Assembly (NCBI GenBank): GCA_015680685.1
Contig: MNCI01003893.1
Coordinates: 429,601-493,600 of the forward strand
Origin: Gnetum montanum
Taxonomy: Eukaryota > Streptophyta > Gnetopsida > Gnetales > Gnetaceae
Length of the DNA: 64,000 nt
Reading direction: 5' to 3'
Positions 13,401 through 25,400 of the stretch are shown in pieces. The notes below the pieces were generated by a model that was given only the letters and a program-made list of their open reading frames with translations, did not search any database and was not told the origin of the DNA. The translations under genes were made by a program, and so were the position numbers. Position 1 is the first letter of the stretch. Each line of letters opens with the position of its first letter.

Positions 13401-16400
13401 TGAAGGTCCTGTAGGAGTTTTGGGGGCATATCTGGAGGTGGCAGGCCATAGAACTCATTTCACGACAAATCCTGCAGGTTCTCACACAAGCAGATAATTT
13501 ACAGTTGTTGCACCCCTTTTTGTGGGAGGAGCTGCGAAGGGCCTTGAAATCCATGTAGGCCAACAAGGCTTTGGGGCCTGATGGATGGCCCATCAAATTT
13601 TTTAGGGAATATGAGGATCTCATGGGGTAGAATCTACTGGACGCGTATAACAGTATGCTCAGCTGGCAGCAGGTTAGAAGAGAAATTAATTGTTCAAGGG
13701 TGGTGTTGCTGCCCAAGGTCCCTAATCCATCTGCTCCAAGACACTTCTGGCCTATCAGGGTTTGCAACACGCTTATGCGGATCTTCTCCAAGATGCTAGT
13801 TGGATGTATTACGCTGCTTATGGGGAAGTTGGTTGGGGAGCATCAAGCTAGGTTTATTAAGGGTCATTTTCTACAGGACCAAGTGTTGCTATTGCAAGAG
13901 ATTCTGCATTCGGTTCGTGTGGCTAGGTTTCTGGGAATGTGCACCAAGCTCAACATCATTAAGGCTTATGACATGGTTAGTTGGGCTACGCTGCGAATTG
14001 TGATGGTGGAGAAAGGGTTTGATGCCAAATTTGTTAATCTATATATCCAAATATAGTGTAGTGGACACTACTCTTTGGACATCAATGGAAGGCTTTGTGG
14101 TTTTGCAGGTATAGGACACAGTTTGTGGCAGGGGGATCCGCTGTCCCCACTCCTTTTCATCCTTGTCATGGATTTGTTTCAACACTATTGTCTTGAGGAA
14201 GGGGTCCAGGGGCTCCATGTCACTAGGGTGAACAATTTAGTGGCACACTACGCTGATGACACCATGGTGTTTTCTTGGGCTACGGTGCCACAGGCTGAGG
14301 CACTGTTACAAGTGATGGCACGAATGCAACGAGAAGTTGGCCCAGAAGTGAGCAAAAGGAAATTGACCATTTACTGTCTTCACACAGATGGGGCAGTATT
14401 GGCCAAGATTATCCAAATGATGGGTATTCTACTAGGAAATGCCCATGATACTTACCTTGGCATGCCTATTTTTGACTGGAATAGGCAACAAACTTGGAAA
14501 GGATTGGTGGAGCCGGTTCAACATAAGATTGCACTTTGGACTGGCTGCTTTCTATCCTAAAAGGGCAAGATGGTGCTTGCGGTGATGGTCTTGATGGCCA
14601 TTGCTCGGTTTGCGGCCTTTATGGCTACTCCATTGGCACAATTATGCAGAAAATTGATAGAATTGTGAGGGAGTTTGTTTAGTCTGGCGGCAAAGGGGGC
14701 CGGAAAATGCATTTGGTCTTGTGGTCAATTTCTGTGTGACCCAAATTGGCGGGGGTCATTGGGTTGCTAAGATTTGAGGATGAGGTGACTCTGGGCCTGA
14801 ATCGTTTGCTGAACAAGTTCATGGCAACTTTGGTTGGAGGGGTGCTTTGGGTGCAAATGTTACAATTGAAATACTGCAGATGGGAGTCTTTGTCGGCCAG
14901 TTCCCCACTTTGGAAAAATATTTGTCGTTTTGTTGCCAAAGTTGAACTGTTGGGATTGCTGGGACAGCACCTAAAGGAAATGCTAAAATTCTTATATCCA
15001 TCGGAGGAGGGCTGGGCGATGCTTTGGAAAGGCCATCTCCTAGAGAAAGTCAAGGCTTTTGGGTGTTTTATCATGCACTGGGCGCTGCCTGTGAAGGCCA
15101 CATTGCAGGAGCGAGTGTTACAAATTGATGACAGCTGTCCAAGTTGCCATGCAGCCTCTGAAACGCTTCATTATTTTATGAACGAGTGCTAGTTTTCTTA
15201 GGCTATGTGGTGGACAGCTCATATTGATCAGGTTGCAGGGATCCACAGGGACTCGGCAAAACTTGCCACGCTATGGATTCTCTAGAAGAGGTGGAATTTG
15301 CTGGTTTTTCGGGGGCAGCAGCTCCCTATGGCGTCCGTGGTGGTCAGGGAGGCGTGCTTGTTGTGGTTGGAAACAACTGCGGCCATGGAGCAACGGTAGC
15401 TTTTTGAGCCATTGTGGACAGAATTTGCCAACATACCTGAATTATGGACATTGGTGGAATGAATGGGATGGGCAGACATGTTCAAATGATCAGAAGGAGA
15501 ATAGAATTTTCCCACACAACAATTTTATGATAATTGGGTGGGAGACACCACGCAATATCGGGGTAGATGGATTGAAGTTACTATACAAGTGCTTGCTGCT
15601 ACGTTGGGGGTGGAGGCAGCAAGGGCACTTGTGGCACCTGTTGTGAGGGTTCAAACGGATGTGATGGAGGTCTTTCTTGGGCCTGTTCCTAGGACTACTA
15701 GTAGGCACATTTGACGTTTTGGGCTTACAGGTGTTTGGAGAGACGTGACGCTAATGGTTGAGAGCTACTTTGTTCAGTCTAGGTACCCCCACAAACTTGT
15801 GGGGGTACATTTTACCTTCCTGAAGCACCTTAGGTAGGGCACCCTTGTGAACCTGGCCTAGTTCTTTTGTGATTCTTTGCAAAGGCGATGGCTAGGGCGG
15901 CACCCAGGGGTCATTCTTGCATTATGGTATAGGGGCATGCCTATTGTCCGCCCTGCAACAACTCTTGTTTATCAAAGGCGCAGGGGTCTGTGGGCAACAC
16001 AGCAAGATAGATGGGGTTCTTCTTTTGGTGTTGTTGATGCTCCGGGCACATCAACGGCCATGGAGTTGGCTTGGCATGATTGCATGTGCTCTAGCAGCAG
16101 AACATTATTGGAGGCGTGTTACACTGCTGCTGAGTAGGCTCGGATGGAGGAGGGAGCACGGTGGCAACGCTGGTGGGAGGAGATGCGATAGCAAGCCTGG
16201 AGGGAGGCAAATGTGGCAAGATTGCATGATATTCAATGGATGGAGGCGGTTCTCACAGAACACCGTGCAGGCTTGGCACAGCTAATCACCACGAATCAGG
16301 TCATTGCGCTTGGGCTAGGGGCTGCAACACAGTAGACAATGACAACAACGGCAGCATCGGGAACTTCAATGGGGACTAAGGTCGGGGGATTGGTTCGGCA

Positions 16401-19400
16401 GGCCAACAGTGCCTAGGCCCCAGACACATCTTGTTAAGGGTATGTGGCCTTTATGGGCATGAGGGGGGGCCNNNNNNNNNNNNNNNNNNNNNNNNNNNNN
16501 NNNNNNNNNNNNNNNNNNNNNNNNNNNNNNNNNNNNNNNNNNNNNNNNNNNNNNNNNNNNNNNGGGGGGTGCAGGAATTGATTGGTAGGAAAATGAATAA
16601 ATGAATTAATTTTTGACATTATATGTTTGGCTTCCTTTGTCATGTGAATTCCAGTACTTGAGTGATGGGTGGGACTGCTGTGGGGATGGCATGTAGGTGC
16701 TCACAGCATGGGCACATGGCTGAGGTTTGCTGGTGATGGGGGGTGTTGGCCCATGATGTACATTTGTACCTTTATTTTTTTTGGATTAATACAAGCTCAA
16801 ACATTTTTCCCAAAAGAAAAAAGTAGTTGCTTGTGACTTTGTTAGTCAATTTTCAATGTTCTATTAATATTTGTTATCTTAAAAATGTTTTTGTGGCACT
16901 ATGATGGTTGCTCATAGTGTCTTTTGTGATATTGTAATCATCACTCATCTATCCTTTCTTCCAATTTTTTGATTCCTATTGCAACTTATATTCTAGGTAA
17001 TGCATTAAGTGTGATATGGAATTTACCATTCTAACATCATCATTGTCATTGTCATTGCCTCTATCCCATCAATCTGAGGTGGCCTATTAGGGTAGGAGGT
17101 TATTTGAATGGTTTTTCTTGCTCCTAGCTGTCTTTTTTTGTCTCTTTTTATTTTTATTTTTTGGAACTAGACAGATGTATTGATGCATATGGGGGCAAAG
17201 AGTTAAACCTGGGCTTTGAATGCAGCACTGGTTGCATGGAGTACATGGGGACTAACCACCTAGCCATTGGCTAGGGCCTGCTGGTTATCCATTTGATAGC
17301 AGACTGTAACATATATTTTTACTATGCTCCTATGTAGTATGTGTGGACTTTATCCCTGATTCTAATGGCTTTAGATTAAGTAAAGGCTCACTACCATGTA
17401 CCATTCTAATGTAATTTTTTTAGTTATATTATTTTTCCTAAAGCCTGGGTGTAGCCACTTGACAAGAGGTTAGGCTTTTGCTCATCTATTGGCCTTTTTG
17501 GGACCCTACTTGGCAAGATGAGCATCAAGCCTTTGGATGATGACCCTTTTTACTTTTCCTAGAGCAAATTTATGCAGTTTATTTCATTTATTTTTTGTTT
17601 TGATTTCAGTTTTGTAGCATGTAAATTTCAAAAGTCCTTTTCAATATAGGGCATCTGAGCATGTCAGGAGACCATTGATAAAGTGTCCAAAAGTCCAAGG
17701 CAATTGAGGAACAAGTTTGATTCTTTATTCACAAACACTGAATTTATAATGCAATAAAGCATCGGTACCATTATCAGATTTAATTATGACTAAGATTGCC
17801 AAAAATGTATAACTTAACTTTTGAAAGAAAACTTAGAAACTTGCTTTGAGTAGTCATGTCTGATTTAATATTTGCTTGGAGTATCTGATTTATATTCAGA
17901 TTTAATTATGACTAAGATTGCCAAAAAAGTATAACTTAACTTTTGAGACGAGAACTTAGAAATTGAGACGAGAACTTAGAAACTTGCTTTGAGTATTCGT
18001 GTCTTTTTTAATATTTGCTTGGAGTATCTGATTTATATTCTTATTTCTCTTCTTTTATCTCTGAACTGGTGGTTTACGTAGATTGGTTAGCTAACCAAAT
18101 GACCACTGATCAGCCTCAGCAAATTGCTTACTAGATTCAGAGTTCATAGTTAACTTCTCTTGGAATAGTACATGCATGGTTGTCTTATCTAGTAGTTATT
18201 CTGCTTGGGTATTGATAGAATCCACCATCAGACTGAAATTAGAACCTTTTTTTGCTAGGATTCTTATGAGCATACTTTGGTATGAAATAGTATAGTTCTT
18301 TTAAATTACAAGGGCCTTACAAAGCTTATGAACAAATTCTTTATCCAAAGTAACTAGTATTGTTTTTATAGGTGGTGTACTATTTTTATGTATGTCTCTT
18401 TGGTGTGGTATTTTGTCACATAAAGAACGTGCATTTTGCTATTTTATGTTCTTCTTTTTATAATAATGCATTTTAATGGATTTATTTTTTTATTTTTCAG
18501 GCATGAACCTCCTGTCTTGCCAAAACCTGTAACAATTTTGGAAAATGGTTTAGATGTCGTTATTGTATCCAAGCCAGCATCTGTGCCTGTAAGGGCTATC
18601 TATTTTATGATTTTGGCTTCATGTTTCTTATGTTGGAATATGCTTATCTTTCAAAGAGCAGAACAGTCATTTGTCCTCTATAGATGATTGAACCAGTGCT
18701 ATGCAATATTTTTGCTTGTCAAAGGACTTGTATTTATATTATAGCGAATAGATTTCTTCAACAGTCAACTTGTTTTACTCTCATATTTCCTTACAATGTT
18801 TGCTTCCCTCAACTATGTGAATTGATCAGGGGATCATGACAAAATTGAGATAAGTAAAGAATAAGGGATGCAGCAGGAAGCATTCCCTTGTTGATTGTTT
18901 TTTCTTAAAGAAAATGTTTTGTAATCATGTCCTGTTAACTGAACATATGGCAAAAATTGGTTGTCATATATTGTTTATAATGTAACGTATTTGTTCAAAG
19001 AAAATTAAGTGTTGAGTGTGAACAATAAACATTTCCCGGCTCAAAGAAACATTCTAAATATTCGCTGCCTACACAGTTGCCAACAAGATTCTCCAAAACT
19101 TTTCATTTTCTTCTAACCTTACAACAGTTTTCATCTTGTATTGAAAATGCTCAATATCTATATAAATAAAACCCTCGGAATTAAAATAATCACGACCCTT
19201 ATATGCATGACTGGGCAATAACGGCTTTGCCATGTTATCAGTATGTTTCCAAAAGCCAAAAATAAAACTCTATTCCATGCAGTTACAATTAGTCCCTGAT
19301 ATTCCTTTCATACCATTTTTGGTCACCGCCTTAAATCCTCTCAATTATACAAACATTTCTCTTAAAATAAAGGATATATTTTTCCCCTTTGTTTCAACTG

Positions 19401-22400
19401 TTCTCGTCTGCCTAGCATAGATCTAGTGACTTGCTTATAGATTTAATCAATAGGATTTTTTTTTACCATTTTTTCATCTTTTTATCATTCTGTTCGCAAA
19501 ATAATGTTTCTTTTTCTGTTCTTGTGCCGTTCTTGGTTTATTTTATTTTAGCTTGTGCAGCCCTAAGTCAAAATTGATGTCACATCATTTTTCAGTTCTG
19601 CTTTTGAGGTCAACTCTAAACCCTCACAATGTTGACCCTGTACTTAATTTACAAATTGCTTTCTTTTGGCTTCAGCATTACTCTCGCTGCTAGGTCGTTA
19701 CATAAATATGATAAAAAAATTCTCATTTCATTTGGATATACATCTTTAGACTATTTGTGGCTGCGGATAGTGTCACACTACCATTTGATTAGGAAAGGAA
19801 CCATGATATTTCATATGAGTTGTGAGTTGGTCACATCAATTTTTGATTCGATAGAAACTAGGCTTTGTTTTTGTGGAATCTACCTAACTAGCACTCAAAC
19901 TTTTGCTGATTTACATTATCAGTTTTACTGTTCTAGTTCTTTCTCTACTTTTGATTTCCCAAAAATAAAAAATAAAAAATAAAAATTGATGCACTGTCAA
20001 TTTTCCCTGTCACGTTGCTTTCCCTAAGAATTGACATTTGCCCTAAAATTTAATGTTGACTGATATCTTTAAATTTTTGATATTCTAATCAATTCCTTTG
20101 AGTTCTGAGTTGATTTGCAGGAAACTTAAGACACTAATAACAATCCAAGCAATCACTTGTGATCATGTTTACACATTTCAATTACAAGCAATGACATCAT
20201 TTTCAACAAATGACTTCTAGAAGGTCTGCAAACTCATGAATATTCATCACATGTAAGGATTTTTAAAAGGACTAGGTGAAAGAGACTACAGGATAGCCTT
20301 TGCCAAGGAAAAACTTGTTTTTCTGCTCACTTGAGATGTTCAGGCTCATGGTAGATTATGAAAGAGCTAACGATATGGCGCCTTTCCTTCCCAATCTAGA
20401 CAAGCCAATTGAATTGGATCATAGCGAAGCAAATGAGATTGCTGAATTTATCATGGGACAAGAAAAGATTTAGGAGAAGATTCAACTGTAAATCAAAGAA
20501 GTAAGACTGAAAAGTATACTGGATCATCCACTAGCTCATAAAAACTCGTATGGAATATCATGTTTCCTTTTTTAATATCACTAACACAATAAAAGGTAGT
20601 GCAACACTATCTGCACCCACAAATGGTCTAAAAATGTATCTCTAAATTGAATACGGACTTCTTGGTCATATTAACATAATGACCTAGTAGTGAAAATAAT
20701 GCTGACACTAAAAGAAAGCAATTTATAAATTAAATATACTGAAAAGAAAAAGAAAAAAATTGGAAACAACACAAGAATAGAAAAGGAAACTAAGTTTTGT
20801 GAACAAACTAGTATAAAAACAGTAAGAAAATATAATCTTATCTATTAAATTTGTAGGCAAAACAATAGATCTATGATAGGCGGAAGAGAACAATTGAAAC
20901 AAAGGGGAAAATGCACTCTTTATTTTTAAAGAAATGTTTACAACAAATGACAAGTAAGACCCTTCTTTGCAGTCTAGGGTAGACGGGGTTTTAGGACGTG
21001 ATAGAAGAAAATAAAAATTAAAAAAGAAAGATGATTGGAACCTTTAGATTAGCAATATGTTCAGAGAAGAACCAGGTGACTGAGAGGATGCCAATGAGAA
21101 GTTGTGTTACCTCAATCTCTGATGTGTACGCTTGATTGGGTTTTTCTTTTGGGATAAACACTGATGTGAGTGTATGTCTGACATAACATGGATTTGGATC
21201 GAACTACACTATTTGGGTTTGATTAAAGGGTTTCCTTCTGTGTCAAGCAGGGGATGATACAATTATGTCAGATGGGGATTCATGTATGTTGCATCCAAGT
21301 TTCCAAATGGCTGAAAGAAAGATGTGTATGGGTATATCAGGAGGACCGAGTGTAGAAGATGTACATATGATAGATGATGACATCCCAAGATAGAGGAAGG
21401 GCCTAGTCCCAACATTATTCCTAATCCCATGTCCAATCTCCTAAAGTCTCACCAGATATACAACATTAATGTTTCAGCTTCCCACAATCCCCTATCTATA
21501 AACCCAACATTTGCTATAAGCATCCAACCATTCACCAACCCAGCCAGGACATGATCCCTTCCTATACAACATTTTCCTACCAAATAACACAAGCAATCCT
21601 CACACATTCTTTCAAATATTCAACCCGGTGTCAGTTGCATTTTCTGTTCCTCAACCTCAACTTACATTACCACCATTCCCTTCTATGCCTATTCCTACAT
21701 TTGCAACAATGCTACTGTTTTCTACACAATATTAGCTGAATATTTTGCAACCAAGTTTCCCATTGCCATTATTTAACTGTGCCAATCTCATTACACAACG
21801 ACATGTAAGCCGATTTCTGCCTTCCATCTAACATTTAGCCAATCTTCTTGACATGAATCCACAACTGTTAGCCAGCTCACAGACGTGTTGTACAACTTCA
21901 AAGTAATGAAGACAAGATAGATAGGGCTATAGCCATGCAAGAAGGAGTACCTATCTCTCTAGACCAAGTGCTGAATGACCCTATCAATGAGATTGTCCCT
22001 ATTCTTATTCTACCTAAAGGCATTTTTCTTCATACATTCACCAAATATAATGTTGAAATTGGTGATTTTGTGAACCATGTGGTGACCTTTAGGAATGAAT
22101 GCATGCTGCTGGTCCCTTATTCTTACATAGTTCTTAAGTGCTTTTCAAACTCAATTTTTGGAAGGGCACTTGAGTGGTACAAATCCTTGCCTAGTGGGTC
22201 TATTGCGTCTCTTGAAAAGCTTTTTGCAGCCTTTGTCAAACATTTTAAGTTCAACATGTCCCAAAGCAGCAGTGTCATGTCATTTATCCTTATGAAACAA
22301 GCTGCAAATGTACCCAAAGATAAATTCATCTCAAAGTTGACCAATTCTTTAACTAAACTACCCTACTCTTGGTGGCTGCAGATGGTGTTGTACTGCCTTT

Positions 22401-25400
22401 TGTCATGGTAGTGCTATCAAGAAAGGAAACACAATTTTTCATGAGTTGTGAGTTGGTCACGCCAATTCTCACCACAAGACTTATACTCTATTTTCTGTTT
22501 GAGCATTTTTGGTTATTTAGTTTCACATTATTTCTGTTTCTCCAATGAATTAAAAACCTTTTCTTCTTGTTTCTTGCAGAGTGAAACTGTGCTTCTTTTT
22601 ACTATAGAAATATTAAGACCTTTTGTGTTTTTTAATTTGATGTTAGTAAGATGTTTTTTCAACCTTTATAATCTGGAAAATTGTTTGGATGATGATGTTT
22701 TATTATTTTTATAGTCACATATGGTAGGTGAGCCTTGGCATGGTTAGAAATTGGAATGTTTAATTAAATTATGGTTACAGTGTGAATATGCCTCCTGGGG
22801 ACAATAAACTTGGGGGTTGTAAACACCATTATCATATAACTCACCTAGCCTAATGTATCACCCCAAACTGGTGTGATATGATGATGATGATGATAGTCAC
22901 ATATACCTCATTTACTATCAATACTGATGCTCTTTTTTGACAAGTTATATATATTACAGGTATAGAGCACCCTGTGTTGTACAGGCAGTTGCAACTTTGA
23001 TTCCCTCTGTGCTCTTACCCAACTGTCAATTTTTTCTCTTAAAAAACAAGGGAAAAAGGGTTATAGAACATTTGGTGTCTTGGTCAGCCCATATAGATGG
23101 GATAAAGGCACCATGATGATAGAACATCTAGTGTTTTGCATGTTAGTAGGCTATCATTAATTGCTTTTATTTTAAGGACTAAACTGAATTGACATACCTT
23201 TATGATCCTCTGAACCCTATGGATTTTTTTTAGCAGTTCAGTTTCAAATATTATCTTTTGCATCATGCACATATATCACAGTAATTCACTGGGTTAATAG
23301 CTCAATGGTGAATGCTTATATACTCAATTAAGTAGCACCTATAGTTGCTCGAGTTTAAACTATGCACCACACACACTTAAACACTCTAGCAAGTAAAGAA
23401 AGACTTTGTTCGCTGTCAACCAACCATTATTGGTAGTTTTCATTTGCCCCAGAAAAAAACAAGAAAGAGTTATTAATGCTGTAACTTTTGAAAACAGTGT
23501 TCATATCCCTTTTTTTCTCATTGCAATCTGCAGGTACATCCTTGTGGCCAATACCGAAAGAACACCGTTGTTGGTATTTTGGAGGCAGAGCATGGATTAG
23601 CACCTTTGTATCGTATCCGTTCTTTGAAGTTTGAACAGTGTATTTCATATTAACTGTTCAATTTGCTACTTGATTTCTGCTTATAGTTTAAATTCGTATA
23701 TGTGCATGTCATCTTATACTTCACTCATAAAACTTTCTTTTTTAACCTGTTCCGTGTGTATATGCATTTCTACATTAACACCTTATGTTAATTGTACCAA
23801 AGTTATACATAGTTAATCTTGACAAAGAACTCGTTTGGCAGCCATACATCGCCTTGATAGACTAGTATCTGGGCTTTTGATCTTTGCCAAGAATTCATCT
23901 GCTGCTGATCGGTTTAGGGAGGAGGTGATGTACTTCACTGTACACTTTTTTTTAGTTTATGGATTTTGTCTTCATGCATATTTGATTGTAGCTAATTATT
24001 GCATCGTCACTTGTTTTTGTCGAAAGTGGTATTTTACAAATAAGTGATATTTTAAATATGAAGAGGTTTAGAAGATCTTGGATTAGTCCTACATGTTGTA
24101 GGCATCTTGGATGCTAGTCAAGCCATTTGCAAAATAGAAGGAATAAACTCATATTAAAATATCTCATTCTTAAGCAAATTTTCTCTTTCTCCATTTTTCT
24201 GCTGCAATATCTAAGTGATTTCATTATATCAAAGTGCTGAATTGCTTAGATAGTGTTTCTCTTCTAATTCTCTTCTTCCTCTTTGATCTTCTTCAATTGT
24301 TATTTTGTCTAGGGGTTAGAAACCCAGCAAATCCTTCTTTGATTGGTTTCACCACGAGGGTTTCTCCATCAACTTGATCATATGGTCATTTTTCGGGGGG
24401 CCTGGGTGTATGACAGCCCCACATGTGAAGTATTTCAGGTTTCTAACCTGCAGTGCAGGTACATGTTTTGTTTTTGTTCACCTAGGTGTATAGGTTTCTG
24501 AGGAAGTTCAAAAGTTTCAGTTTTGGCAATACTGTCTTTTTACCTATGGTACATTAAAAATTTGAGTGGCTCAATGCTAAGTTGCAATATTCATACTGCA
24601 ATTATTTCATGTCATTGTTATAAGAGCCGTCAAGCAACCCTTGCCAACTATGTCAAACAACTAGTCCTCATTGCCATGTAAGTCAAACCACCCCTTCTTA
24701 TTATCTAAAGCTTCTGTACTAGTAAAATTTTCGTTCAAGGCAAGCAAACCAACAGTCCTCACACCATGGAGATGCAAAGAAAAGACAAACCACTTGAACT
24801 CCTTCACATGGACCTTATGGGTCCCATGCAAGACACATCAATTGGATGAGCAAATTATTATTTTGTTACAGTGGATGGCTACTTTTTTTTTTTTTTTGGG
24901 AATAAGTTCAAGTTGTATTAATTTCAAAAAGAGTTGTACATGAGTATAGCCTGGGTCAGGGCTGTTGACCCCACGCCCAGCGGACCTCGCCGCCACAGAA
25001 CCCCACACTATTCAATTTTTGAGCCTTGCCCCCTCCCAAAGGCCATCCCACCCCACACCCACAATATATTTACCAGTCTCCTTTTCACAAGTCCCTGCCC
25101 ACCAAGTTGGCCCCGAGTCCCAGGCAAACAAAGCTCATGTCATCCAAGCCTTCCCATTCTGTTTTGTATAGGGATTCTGCCCCGATGTCCTTCCTGTATA
25201 CTCCTTTGTGGTTTGCAATTGAGGGCTACTATCCACCTCGGTTCTAGCTTTGGAGGTGCCTGTGCTAAGGGCCAAGCGTTGCCAGTTCTCTTGAATGAGT
25301 TGTGCCAGCCTAGTCCTGTGCTTTGAGATGATGCCTTCCATCCATCTTAGCATCTGTATCTGCATTTGTGTGGTCTCTTGTTGTGCATCTCTTTGCAGAT

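Larger units (their letters stand above)
10756..16820 (+). mobile_element. Near full-length L1-type LINE inserted in intron 4
   Basis: An L1-type non-LTR retrotransposon in the sense orientation of the host gene. In order it holds a Gly/Ser-rich ORF1 start, a DUF4283-like region and CCHC-like knuckle, an apurinic endonuclease, a reverse transcriptase with YADD and a zf-RVT-like block, then a short A-rich 3' end (CAAAAGAAAA). A 16-bp target-site duplication flanks it. Many stops and frameshifts make it dead. A sequencing gap of 92 N lies near its 3' end. Base composition is more GC-rich than the surrounding intron. Confidence 0.9.

Noticed and set aside
25135-25365. Minus-strand 76-residue open frame as a gene
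   Set aside because: It matches the C-terminal part of the LINE found in intron 4 and lies inside a nested LINE copy.
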